NCBI RefSeq assembly: GCF_000571935.1
Contig: NZ_ATAX01000006.1
Location: 62,001 to 126,000, forward strand
Origin: Ruminococcus flavefaciens 007c
Lineage (GTDB): Bacteria > Bacillota > Clostridia > Oscillospirales > Ruminococcaceae
Direction of reading: 5' to 3'
DNA: 64,000 bases
Below, piece after piece: positions 43,308 through 51,930 of the stretch (positions are counted from its first letter, which is position 1; every line of letters starts with the position of its first letter). The notes below the pieces were generated by a model. It worked only from the letters and a program-made list of their open reading frames with translations. It made no database searches and had not been told where the DNA came from. Made by a program: the position numbers and the translations under genes.

Positions 43308-44165
43308 ATGGCACAGATAATCGACGGAAAAGCAGTTTCAGCAGCAGTAAAGGCTGAGGTAGCAGAGGAAACAGCAAAGCTCAGGGACGCAAAAGGTCTC
43401 AAGGTAGGTCTTGCGGTAGTTATCGTAGGCAACGATCCCGCTTCAAGAGTTTACGTCAACAACAAGAAGAAGGCCTGCGAGGCAGTGGGCTTCCAGTCCT
43501 TTGAGTATGCAATGGAGGAAAATACCACTCAGGAGCAGCTCCTTGACCTGGTAAACGTACTTAACCGCGACGACAGAGTAAACGGTATACTCGTTCAACT
43601 CCCTCTTCCCAAGCATATCGACGAAAAGGCTGTTATCAACGCTATATCGCCCGATAAGGACGTTGACGCCTTCCACCCCATTAACGTTGGCAAAATAATG
43701 ATCGGCGAATACTCCTTCCTGCCCTGCACTCCTGCTGGCGTTATGCGCCTTATCGAGAGCACAGGCACTGACATCACAGGAAAGCAGTGTGTTGTTATCG
43801 GAAGAAGCAATATCGTAGGCAAGCCCCAGGCTATGCTCCTTCTTCAGAAGAACGGCACCGTTACCATATGCCACTCCAAGACCAGGAACCTCAAGGAGAT
43901 CTGCCTCGGAGCCGATATTCTCGTAGTTGCCATCGGAAGAGCCAACTTCGTTACAGGCGATATGATAAAGGAAGGCGCTGTTGTTATCGACGTCGGCATG
44001 AACCGCCTCGACAACGGCAAGCTCTGCGGTGACGTTGAGTTTGAATCTGCCGAGAAAAAGGCTTCCTTCATCACTCCCGTACCGGGAGGCGTTGGCCCCA
44101 TGACTATCGCTATGCTTATGAAGAACACACTTACCGCTGCAAAACAGCAGGCAGGCATAGAATAA
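43308..44165 (+). CDS. folD: Methylenetetrahydrofolate dehydrogenase/cyclohydrolase FolD
   Basis: The 285-residue bifunctional enzyme starts directly after the lgt stop, with AAGGAGG in the last codons of lgt. Motifs include YVNNKKKACEAVGF (active-site Lys), QLPLPKHIDEKAV and the PGGVGPMTIAMLM dinucleotide/folate site. It interconverts 5,10-methylene-THF and 10-formyl-THF for purine and formyl-Met supply. It is last in the yfmF-yfmH-lgt-folD run, with a terminator about 45 bp after its stop. Confidence 0.97.
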   Translation: MAQIIDGKAVSAAVKAEVAEETAKLRDAKGLKVGLAVVIVGNDPASRVYVNNKKKACEAVGFQSFEYAMEENTTQEQLLDLVNVLNRDDRVNGILVQLPLPKHIDEKAVINAISPDKDVDAFHPINVGKIMIGEYSFLPCTPAGVMRLIESTGTDITGKQCVVIGRSNIVGKPQAMLLLQKNGTVTICHSKTRNLKEICLGADILVVAIGRANFVTGDMIKEGAVVIDVGMNRLDNGKLCGDVEFESAEKKASFITPVPGGVGPMTIAMLMKNTLTAAKQQAGIE

Positions 44166-44207
44166 GCATAAGATCATGGGATCCTGTTCCATAATAACAG
44201 ATAAGGT

Positions 44208-44234
44208 CTGAAAGCGGCTGCAAACCGCTTTCAG
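44208..44234 (+). terminator. Terminator after folD
   Basis: CTGAAAGCGG and CCGCTTTCAG form a perfect 10-bp stem, followed by GCTTTGCTTCTTT. Confidence 0.85.
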
Positions 44235-44293
44235 GCTTTGCTTCTTTATGAGCCCGGCATCAGGTATAAGACAAACGAAAGGAATGTATCCAA

Positions 44294-45700
44294 ATGAAAA
44301 CTGAAAACAAGACAGCTTCTTCAAGAGGAGGCTTTGGCTCAAAGATAGGCTTTGTACTGGCTGCGGCAGGCTCTGCGGTAGGTCTGGGCAATATCTGGCG
44401 TTTCCCTTACCTTGCAGCCAGATACGGCGGCGGTATCTTCCTGCTGGTATATCTTATCTTTGCTGTTACCTTCGGCTTTACCCTTATGCTCACCGAGATC
44501 GCTATCGGCAGACGCACGGGAAAAAGTGTTATCGGCGCATATAAGACCGTAGACAGACACTTTGCTCCCATGGGGCTCCTCGCAGCTGTAATACCTGCGC
44601 TTATCCTCCCCTATTACTGCGTTATCGGAGGCTGGGTGCTAAAATATATGACCGTATTCATCACAGGCGGAGGTGAGACCGCTTCCGCTGCAGAGTACAC
44701 AGTGGGCGGCAGCGAAACAAAGCTTTCATTCTTCGAGCACTTTATCAGTCTGTTTGAACAGCCTGCAATATTCTTTATCATATACGTGCTCCTCACTTCC
44801 GCGGTGGTTTTTCTGGGTGTGGAAAAGGGCATTGAAAAATTAAGCAAGTTCCTTATGCCCGTACTTCTTATCCTTATAGTAGGCATCTCTGTCTACACTC
44901 TCACTCTCGACGGTGCGGCAGACGGCCTGAAGTATTATCTCTTTCCCGATTTCAAGGGATTCACTGCTTCAAAGCTGCTGAAGACCATTGCAGCTGCCTG
45001 CGGCCAGCTTTTCTACTCCATGTCCATAGCCATGGGTATCATGATCACTTACGGCTCATATATGCGCAAGGACGACTCTCTCGAAAGCTCGGTAAGACAG
45101 ATAGAGATATTCGATACTGCCGTAGCCTTCCTTGCAGGTCTTATAATCGTTCCAGCCGTGTTCGTATTCTCCGGTGGTGACAAGTCCGCTCTCCACGCAG
45201 GTCCGGGACTTATGTTCATAACCCTGCCCAAGGTATTCGCTTCAATGCCCGCAGGTCAGGTCATCGGAACCGCTTTCTTCATACTCGTTTCCCTTGCAGC
45301 TCTTACATCTTCAATATCCCTCATGGAAACTGTGGTCGCTGTTGTCATGGAGAAATTCAGACTCAGCAGAGCAAAGAGCTGTCTTGCGGTCATTGCCGTG
45401 ACGCTTGCCATCGGTATGCTCTCGGTACTCGGATACAGCGTCTGGGCTGACTTCAAGCTCTTCGGTATGCAGATACTCGACTTCTTCGATTTCACCACCA
45501 ATAACATCATGATGCCTGTACTCTCATTCTTCACCTGCATACTCATAGGCTTCAGGGTAAAGACAAAATACATAGAGGAGGAAGTAATGTTCGGCGAAAA
45601 GCGCTTCCGCTCTAAGCTCCTTTACAGCGTGATGATAAAGTATATCTGCCCCGTCTGCATGATAATGATACTCATTACGCCCTTTGTTACAAAGATATAA
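44294..45700 (+). CDS. Sodium-dependent neurotransmitter:sodium symporter family (NSS) transporter
   Basis: The 468-residue protein starts behind AAAGGA. Its first segment reads IGFVLAAAGSAVGLGNIWRF, the NSS/LeuT signature that forms the substrate and sodium sites; about 11-12 membrane segments follow. Members import amino acids with sodium. The substrate cannot be read from the sequence. It is monocistronic with a strong terminator. Confidence 0.95.
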   Translation: MKTENKTASSRGGFGSKIGFVLAAAGSAVGLGNIWRFPYLAARYGGGIFLLVYLIFAVTFGFTLMLTEIAIGRRTGKSVIGAYKTVDRHFAPMGLLAAVIPALILPYYCVIGGWVLKYMTVFITGGGETASAAEYTVGGSETKLSFFEHFISLFEQPAIFFIIYVLLTSAVVFLGVEKGIEKLSKFLMPVLLILIVGISVYTLTLDGAADGLKYYLFPDFKGFTASKLLKTIAAACGQLFYSMSIAMGIMITYGSYMRKDDSLESSVRQIEIFDTAVAFLAGLIIVPAVFVFSGGDKSALHAGPGLMFITLPKVFASMPAGQVIGTAFFILVSLAALTSSISLMETVVAVVMEKFRLSRAKSCLAVIAVTLAIGMLSVLGYSVWADFKLFGMQILDFFDFTTNNIMMPVLSFFTCILIGFRVKTKYIEEEVMFGEKRFRSKLLYSVMIKYICPVCMIMILITPFVTKI

Positions 45701-45726
45701 CCGCGGGAAGCAGCAGTTTTCCCGAC

Positions 45727-45760
45727 AGCGGCAGCTCCGTCAGAACGCAGGGCTGCCGCT
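45727..45760 (+). terminator. Terminator after NSS transporter
   Basis: AGCGGCAGC (45727-45735) pairs with GCTGCCGCT (45752-45760), followed by TTTTTT. Confidence 0.9.
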
Positions 45761-45765
45761 TTTTT

Positions 45766-46002
45766 ATCCTCCTGATACAGTGAAGATGAACCGCCCTCTG
45801 TATACAGGCGAAAAAATGCGGAATTTCAACGAAAAACCATTGAATTTCAGAAAAAAAGTTTTTTATTTCTGCGTTTTATACAAAACAGATGCTCCGTTTT
45901 TGTCGATTACGACGGGAGCTGTGATTCTATTGTCGAAAGATGCAGAAATTTGACCCCTTTAGCCTGCTGTTTACTGCAAATTGCCACATTATTCCAAAGC
46001 TA
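45766..46002. other. AT-rich intergenic stretch, no gene seen
   Basis: Between the terminator and the promoter at 46003 I see no gene; short open frames lack ribosome binding sites and family features. Confidence 0.5.
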
Positions 46003-46031
46003 TTGACATTTAATTAGCAAACGTGTAAAAT
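46003..46031 (+). promoter_or_regulatory. Promoter of MBOAT operon
   Basis: TTGACA (46003-46008), 17-bp spacer, TAAAAT (46026-46031). Confidence 0.75.
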
Positions 46032-46128
46032 AATAGTGTATGAGTTTTTATGATGCTATTTTTCGCAGTTCGGAAAGAAAAGCATATTGATATAAAAAGA
46101 ACAAAAGATTTTACAAAGGGTGGTATAT

Positions 46129-47670
46129 TTGGTTTTCAGCAGCCTGGAATTTATTTTCATATTCCTTCCTGTTTTTATGATAGCCTATTCGGCTTCACGA
46201 AAAGAGTTAAGAGATGCTATTATATTCATCGGAAGCATTGCATTCGGCATAGTTACCTACCGCAAGCTACATATCCATAACATCCTCCCCACCATGCTGT
46301 TCGTGATGGCAGCTCTGGCGGTATTTGTCGGTATTTATCTTGCCTCACAAAGGGAATACCGTAACCTGATAATCTTCGCGGGAAGCGTTTTCTTCTACAG
46401 CCTCGGCGTAAAGGAACCCGTGTACATTATCCTCTTCCTGCTGACTGTTCTGCTCAACTTCATTGTCGGGCAGTTCATCGAAAACAGCCGGCATACCAAA
46501 AAGCTGTGGCTCTTATTCGGAGTCCTGTTCAATTTCTGGTGGCTCATATTCTTCAAATACTGGGCATTCGGCACGGAAAACATCAATCACTTCTTCCACC
46601 AGAGCCTTACGGTAAAGAATATTATCCTTCCCATAGGTATCAGCTTCTATACCTTCCAGAACGTCTCCTACATAGCTGACGTTTACCGCGGCAAGGCAAA
46701 GTCTGAAAAGAAATTCGTCAATTACGGCGCTTACATAAGTATGTTTCCTCAGCTCATCGCAGGTCCTATCGTTACCTATGACCACGTTGCAAAGGAACTG
46801 AAAAAACGCACTCACACTGTACAGAAGGTGGAGGACGGCCTCAAGACCTTTACCATTGGTCTGGGCTACAAGGTCCTCATCGCCAACCAGATAGGCGGAC
46901 TGTGGAGCGATATTTCCACCATAGGCTATGAAAGCATCTCCTCTCCCCTTGCATGGCTGGGTACCTTCGCTTACTCTTTCCAGCTCTATTTCGACTTCTG
47001 CGGCTATTCCCTCATGGCTATCGGCCTCGGAAAGATCATGGGCTTTGAGCTGCCGCGCAACTTCGATCATCCGTATATGTCCCTGACTATGACGGAGTTC
47101 TGGAGACGCTGGCATATGACTCTCGGTACCTGGTTCAAGGACTATATCTACATACCTCTCGGAGGCAACCGCAAGGGCAGCTTCGCTACTCTCCGCAATA
47201 CCTTCATAGTATGGCTGTTCACAGGTCTCTGGCACGGCGCAAGCTGGAACTTCGTGCTCTGGGGAATGGTCCTCTTCGTGATAATAATGACCGAAAAGCA
47301 CTGGACAGGAAAGTTCCTCAACAAGAACAAGATCGTCGGCCATGCGTATATGCTCTTAATCATTCCACTGACATGGCTCATATTTGCCGTTACCGACTTC
47401 CATGAGCTGGGCATATACTTCAAGAGACTTCTCCCGTTCCTGCCCCAGAAGACCTTCGCTGTCATGGACAAGGACTACGTACACTACTGGCAGAAATACT
47501 GGAAGTACTTCGCGGCAGGTCTGCTGTTCTCGACCAGGATACCCGAAGCTGTGTACAAGAAAATGAAGAACTCTGTCATTACAGCCGTCGCCCTGCTGAT
47601 AGTATTCTGGGCCTCGGTATACTGTATGTACAGAGGTCTGGACGATCCATTCATGTATTTCAGATTTTAA
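46129..47670 (+). CDS. MBOAT family membrane O-acyltransferase
   Basis: I chose the TTG at 46129, which gives the usual MBOAT N-terminus (VFSSLEFIFIFLPVFMIAY); a GTG three codons earlier is also possible. AAAGGGTGG lies just upstream. The 513-residue protein has about ten membrane segments, the AlgI/DltB-type signature (MFPQLIAGPIVTYDHVAKEL), and the catalytic His in GLWHGASWNFVLWG at about 370. It would pass acetyl groups across the membrane to an extracellular polymer. The next gene encodes a secreted SGNH esterase/transferase, the normal partner, so the two probably O-acetylate a wall polysaccharide. Confidence 0.93.
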   Translation: MVFSSLEFIFIFLPVFMIAYSASRKELRDAIIFIGSIAFGIVTYRKLHIHNILPTMLFVMAALAVFVGIYLASQREYRNLIIFAGSVFFYSLGVKEPVYIILFLLTVLLNFIVGQFIENSRHTKKLWLLFGVLFNFWWLIFFKYWAFGTENINHFFHQSLTVKNIILPIGISFYTFQNVSYIADVYRGKAKSEKKFVNYGAYISMFPQLIAGPIVTYDHVAKELKKRTHTVQKVEDGLKTFTIGLGYKVLIANQIGGLWSDISTIGYESISSPLAWLGTFAYSFQLYFDFCGYSLMAIGLGKIMGFELPRNFDHPYMSLTMTEFWRRWHMTLGTWFKDYIYIPLGGNRKGSFATLRNTFIVWLFTGLWHGASWNFVLWGMVLFVIIMTEKHWTGKFLNKNKIVGHAYMLLIIPLTWLIFAVTDFHELGIYFKRLLPFLPQKTFAVMDKDYVHYWQKYWKYFAAGLLFSTRIPEAVYKKMKNSVITAVALLIVFWASVYCMYRGLDDPFMYFRF

Positions 47671-47682
47671 GGAGAGACAAGC

Positions 47683-48633
47683 GTGAGTAAAATGAAACAA
47701 TGTATATATACGGTGATACTGCTGCTCACCTGCGTGGTGGCTTCGCCAAGGATATATAAACAGATATGGAAAAACAGCGAGGTAAGCAAGCCTAAGGCTC
47801 CCGCAAAGCCTGCCGTTACCTCACAGACCGAGAAAGAGCCCGAAAAGCCCACTGCGGAAACTCCCGACAGCTCTCAGCCCACATCGGAGAACGAGACTAC
47901 GGCTCCTGCCGATACGACAGAAACCACTACTGCTCCCGCTGCTCCCGTGAACAACTTCGTTCAGAGCGGTCCTGAGTATTTCAACGACGCTCTGTTCATA
48001 GGCGATTCCCGTACAGTGGGCATACGTGACTACGGTACGCTGAAAAATGCGGATTACTTCTGCGACATCGGTCTTTCGGCATACAAGATAGACAATGCCT
48101 ATGTCAACGGCAATACGGTCTGGGGCACCCTCAACGCAAAGAAGTACGGCAAGATATACGTTATGCTGGGTATAAATGAGGTCGGAAACGACATAGAATC
48201 CACTGTTGCGGCTTACAGAAAGCTTGTGGACGGCATACGCGAGGTGCAGCCCGACGCTGTGATATACCTTATGGCCAATCTCCATGTTACACTGGGATAC
48301 GAAAACAATGTTATCAACAATGAGCGCATAAATATGCTCAACAGCCGTATAAACGAGATGGCAGACATCAATAAAAATATATGCTACATCGATGAGAATG
48401 AGACCTTTGACAACACCGAGGGCGCTCTCCAGGACGATATAACCAGCGACGGCGCACATCTGCTGGCTAAATACTACTCGAACTGGTGTGAATGGCTCTG
48501 TTCCAATACTCTGTCTGTGGGCGGAGCTCCTGCAGAAACTCCGCAGGCTCCCGGACCGGAGATACCGGCGGCAACAGAAGCTGCTCCCGCTACCACGAGA
48601 CTTCCTCAGAATGAGGAATTTTCAAATCAATGA
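47683..48633 (+). CDS. Secreted SGNH/GDSL-type hydrolase, partner of MBOAT
   Basis: The 316-residue protein starts at a GTG behind AAGGAG (an ATG three codons later is possible). It has an N-terminal membrane anchor (CIYTVILLLTCVVAS), a Thr/Pro/Glu-rich linker (about 27-88) and an SGNH domain (about 95-270): FIGDSRTVGIRD (block I with the Ser), YVMLGINEVGND (block III), and SDGAHLLAKY (block V, Asp/His). The C-terminus is Pro/Ala/Thr-rich. It is probably the extracellular acetyltransferase that takes acetyl groups from the MBOAT protein, 12 bp upstream, as in DltB/DltD and AlgI/AlgX pairs. Confidence 0.88.
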   Translation: MSKMKQCIYTVILLLTCVVASPRIYKQIWKNSEVSKPKAPAKPAVTSQTEKEPEKPTAETPDSSQPTSENETTAPADTTETTTAPAAPVNNFVQSGPEYFNDALFIGDSRTVGIRDYGTLKNADYFCDIGLSAYKIDNAYVNGNTVWGTLNAKKYGKIYVMLGINEVGNDIESTVAAYRKLVDGIREVQPDAVIYLMANLHVTLGYENNVINNERINMLNSRINEMADINKNICYIDENETFDNTEGALQDDITSDGAHLLAKYYSNWCEWLCSNTLSVGGAPAETPQAPGPEIPAATEAAPATTRLPQNEEFSNQ

Positions 48634-48690
48634 TCATTCGGGCGGACTCCTCCGCCTGAATCCATATAGGGATTATGAAAGGAGTCAATT

Positions 48691-50007
48691 ATGGCAGAAT
48701 TAAAAGTAGGCTACAAAGGCAGGACTGTATACAACTCGACCTTTACTATCCTTGAATTCCTCGGCGGAGGCGGTCAGGGAAACGTTTACAGGGTGGAATG
48801 CGGCGGCAAGGAAATGGCGCTGAAATGGTATCACAAGTCCACTATCGAAAAAATGAAGAACCCCCAGGAGTTCTATGAGAACCTGAGGGCAAACATAAAA
48901 AAAGGAGCTCCCACAAAGAACTTTCTCTGGCCTGTAGAGCTTTCCAACTGGATCGACGGCAGCTTCGGCTATATCATGCCTCTCCGTCCCAATGGCTATG
49001 AGGAGCTCACAAGATTCCTGCTCTGGGATCCCAAGACAAGACGCATGAAGGCAAGCTTCGCCAATATTACTGCACGCTGCAATGCCGCTATCAATATCAT
49101 CGAGGGCTTCCGTGCTCTCCACAACGACGGATACAGTTATCAGGATCTGAATAACGGCAACTTCTTCATCAATCCAGCTAACGGTGATGTGCTCATATGC
49201 GACAACGACAACGTTTCCGAAAGAGGCGTGAACTTCGGTATCGCAGGCAAGCAGCGCTATATGGCTCCCGAGGTCGTTATGGGCGGTTCTCCCGACAAAC
49301 GCTCCGACCGTTTCTCACTGGCTGTCATACTCTTCCGTATGCTCTTCATCGAGCATCCTCTGGAGGGAAAGTATTCTACTCCTCCGTGCATGACTCCCGA
49401 GCTTGAAAAGAAGTTCTACGGCGAAGATCCCGTTTTCGTTCTCGATCCCGAGGACGACAGGAATGCCGCAAATAACCAGCTCAACACCAATACTCTCCGT
49501 TTCTGGAAGATATACCCCGACTATATCCGCAACCTGTTCATACAGTCCTTCGGCAAGAGCTCTGTAAAGCCTCCCTATGACCGTGTTATCGAGATGACAT
49601 GGCTGGACGCCTTCGTAAAGCTCAGAAGCGAGACTGTTCCCTGCCCTCACTGCGGCAAGGAGACCTTCATCGCCCCGAAATACTCCGTGAACTGTATGTA
49701 CTGCGGCGGTCAGCTCACCTGCACCGACAGCATAAAGTTCAAGCGCTTTGAACTGCCTGCTTTCGGCGGCGCCAAGCTCTACGACGGTATGGCAAGCGAC
49801 ACTGAGGGAGACTTCCACAAGATCATCGGCGAGGTCGTCCGCAATAAAAAGGATCCCAGCAAGCACGCTCTCCGCAATCTTTCAGACCAGACATGGTCGG
49901 TAAAGCTCCCCGACAACACAGTCAAGAATGTTGAACCTCAGGGCATCATGCCCATAAACAAGGACTATGTCCTCACTATCGGCAGAAGTGAGGGTACTGT
50001 AGAATAA
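48691..50007 (+). CDS. Protein kinase-like protein with zinc ribbon
   Basis: The 438-residue protein starts behind AAAGGAG. The kinase fold is visible: glycine loop LGGGGQGNVYRVECG (about 27-41), VAIK-type Lys in KEMALKWY, catalytic loop YSYQDLNNGNFFI (Asp, Asn), DND in place of DFG (ICDNDN), and YMAPEVV. The C-terminal part has a zinc ribbon (CPHCGKETF...CMYCGG, about 313-338) and a beta domain. This resembles the kinases of the PP2C-vWA-kinase phosphorylation triads, but no phosphatase or vWA gene is adjacent. Lack of HRD and DFG in their usual form means activity is not certain. It follows the SGNH gene by about 55 bp, with a weak hairpin between. Confidence 0.85.
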   Translation: MAELKVGYKGRTVYNSTFTILEFLGGGGQGNVYRVECGGKEMALKWYHKSTIEKMKNPQEFYENLRANIKKGAPTKNFLWPVELSNWIDGSFGYIMPLRPNGYEELTRFLLWDPKTRRMKASFANITARCNAAINIIEGFRALHNDGYSYQDLNNGNFFINPANGDVLICDNDNVSERGVNFGIAGKQRYMAPEVVMGGSPDKRSDRFSLAVILFRMLFIEHPLEGKYSTPPCMTPELEKKFYGEDPVFVLDPEDDRNAANNQLNTNTLRFWKIYPDYIRNLFIQSFGKSSVKPPYDRVIEMTWLDAFVKLRSETVPCPHCGKETFIAPKYSVNCMYCGGQLTCTDSIKFKRFELPAFGGAKLYDGMASDTEGDFHKIIGEVVRNKKDPSKHALRNLSDQTWSVKLPDNTVKNVEPQGIMPINKDYVLTIGRSEGTVE

Positions 50008-50009
50008 AA

Positions 50010-50045
50010 AAAGCTCCCGAAACAGGTGTACTGCTTCGGGAGCTT
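50010..50045. terminator. Bidirectional terminator after kinase-like gene
   Basis: AAAGCTCCCGAA and TTCGGGAGCTTT form a perfect 12-bp stem with a 12-nt loop, with A and T runs on the two sides. Confidence 0.9.
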
Positions 50046-50058
50046 TCGTTTTGTCATA

Positions 50059-50343
50059 TTATTTGGGACGCTGTCTGCTGCATATAATCACTGCTCCCAT
50101 GACAATGAGTGCGGGAGCTGCCGCTATCATCACCATGCCTGCTATTTCCAGGATATTCATATCAAGGAAGAACCTTTGTACAGGATCCATGCCGCCGCCT
50201 ATAATGCCTATCTTTGGTTCGGGATCGGTAACATAACCTATCCAGCATATGAGCCAGCGGAATCTCCAGTAGTTTATGTATGCTCCTGCAATGAGAAATA
50301 CAATACCTGTGATCACAAGAAGGTTTCCTTTTTTCTTTTTCAT
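50059..50343 (-). CDS. Small membrane protein
   Basis: The 94-residue protein has a basic start (MKKKKGNLL), two membrane segments (VITGIVFLIAGAYINYW and ILEIAGMVMIAAAPALIVMG) and a short loop with GGGMDP. A GAGG lies 11 bp upstream of the ATG, a little far. No family is recognised. It is between two terminators and 75 bp downstream of the CNNM/CorC gene, with which it shares the strand. Confidence 0.65.
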   Translation of the reverse strand: MKKKKGNLLVITGIVFLIAGAYINYWRFRWLICWIGYVTDPEPKIGIIGGGMDPVQRFFLDMNILEIAGMVMIAAAPALIVMGAVIICSRQRPK

Positions 50344-50378
50344 GGCTCTGAACGCCTCACTTTACTCAATAACTGAAC

Positions 50379-50397
50379 GGGCTGCCAAAGGCAGCCC
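50379..50397 (-). terminator. Hairpin after CNNM/CorC gene
   Basis: GGGCTGCC-AAA-GGCAGCCC with an 8-bp stem. The minus-strand downstream sequence is only weakly T-rich. Confidence 0.55.
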
Positions 50398-50418
50398 CTG
50401 CAATATCAGCTCTTAGTT

Positions 50419-51690
50419 CTATTCTTCTTCCTCGTCCTCTTCATCGTCATCGTCGGTGGGAAGAACTTCAATAATGACCTTTTCAACGTTCTGCTCATTT
50501 ACCTCTGCAGCAGTTATGCGGAATATGCCGCTTTCGGCAGTCTCGCCTGCTTCGGGGATATGCTCCATAACATCTGTTACCCAACCGCCGACGGAGGTAT
50601 AATCCGTAGTTATCATATTCTCGTCAAGATCCAGCATCTCCAGCATATCACTTATGCTCATATCTCCTGCCACCTCGTACTTATCGGGGGCAAGCATCAT
50701 GATATTAGTCTCTATCTCGTCGTCCTCGTCGTAAATCTCTCCTACCAGTTCCTCGATGATGTCCTCAAGGGTAACGATACCCTTTGTACCGCCGTACTGG
50801 TCGATGACTACCGCAAGGTGTACCTTTGAGCGCTGCATATCACGCATAGCCTCGCTGATGAGCTTGGTATCGGCAATATGGGGAACCTCCTGAATTATGG
50901 AGGTTATGTCGCTGCCGCCCTCCACGAGCATTTTGAAGAAGGCCTTGTTTGTGATGATACCAAGTATATTGTCAAGGCTTTTCTCATAAACGGGAAGACG
51001 TGAATACATCTCTGTGCTGAAAAGCTCCTTTATCTCGTCGATAGTCGAGCCCAGCTCCACTCCCACTACCTTTACTCGCGGGATAAGTATCTCATTTACG
51101 TTTATTTCATCAAATTCAAGAGCACTCTTTACCAGCTCGCTCTCCTGCTCTTCGATGACGCCCTGCTCCTCGATCTCATCGATCATATACTTCAGCTCGT
51201 CCTCGGTAACACTGGGAGCCTGGTCACCCTTGGCCACTAATGAGGAAAGCTTATTGAGCAGCCATACGAACGGCTTGAACAGAGTTACCAGGAACGACAG
51301 CGGCCCTGCAAAGGCAAGAGCCAGCTTTTCCGCGTTCTTCTTTGCATATGATTTCGGCAGCACCTCGCAGAAAATGAGCACCAGCACTGTTATCACGATA
51401 GTAGAAACTGCTGCGCCCTTGCTGCCCATAAGTTTTATGAAAACTATGGTACTTACTGATGATGTGGCAATATTGACGATATTATTTCCTATGAGCACCG
51501 CCGTGAGGACCTGGTCAAAACGGTTCGCAAGCTTCAGTGCCTTTTTCGCCTTTTTGCTTCCCTGAGCCTCATAGTTCTTGAGACGGAGCTTGTTCACGCT
51601 GGAATAAGCTGTCTCTGTACCTGAGAATACCGCAGAAAAGATCATCATTGCTACGACCAGAACTATTTTCCATATGTCTGAACTGTCCAT
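50419..51690 (-). CDS. CNNM transmembrane / CBS / CorC-HlyC family protein
   Basis: The start at 51690 (MDSSDIWKIVLVVAMMIFSA) has AAAGGGA about 6 bp upstream; 423 residues result. The N-terminal DUF21/CNNM membrane domain (about 1-180) is followed by two CBS domains (LIPRVKVVGVELGSTIDEIK ... VDQYGGTKGIVTLEDIIEEL, about 200-330) and the CorC/HlyC C-terminal domain (about 345-410). The family exports or regulates magnesium and other cations. The acidic end DDDDEEDEEEE is longer than usual. The 'hemolysin' label often given to it is not a function. Confidence 0.93.
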   Translation of the reverse strand: MDSSDIWKIVLVVAMMIFSAVFSGTETAYSSVNKLRLKNYEAQGSKKAKKALKLANRFDQVLTAVLIGNNIVNIATSSVSTIVFIKLMGSKGAAVSTIVITVLVLIFCEVLPKSYAKKNAEKLALAFAGPLSFLVTLFKPFVWLLNKLSSLVAKGDQAPSVTEDELKYMIDEIEEQGVIEEQESELVKSALEFDEINVNEILIPRVKVVGVELGSTIDEIKELFSTEMYSRLPVYEKSLDNILGIITNKAFFKMLVEGGSDITSIIQEVPHIADTKLISEAMRDMQRSKVHLAVVIDQYGGTKGIVTLEDIIEELVGEIYDEDDEIETNIMMLAPDKYEVAGDMSISDMLEMLDLDENMITTDYTSVGGWVTDVMEHIPEAGETAESGIFRITAAEVNEQNVEKVIIEVLPTDDDDEEDEEEE

Positions 51691-51930
51691 AAGATCCCTT
51701 TCCTTATATAATAATGTTACTATTATATCATATATCTCTGAATAATGCAAGGGCTGATTTTCCATGTTTTAACACTGTTTTCACATTGCCGCCCGAATTG
51801 TGATAGAATTTACACAAAAACTTCTCAAAAGCTATACAATTACCGCAAACTTATTTCACATACACCAAATATAATATAATCAAAGCTTGAGGGAAACCTC
51901 AGAAAGAAACTGAAAGGAAAAGTGATCATC

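Noticed and set aside
42980..43432. Ser-rich minus-strand open frame and others opposite the lgt tail
   Set aside because: They are the antisense reading of Asp/Glu repeats and have no start signals.
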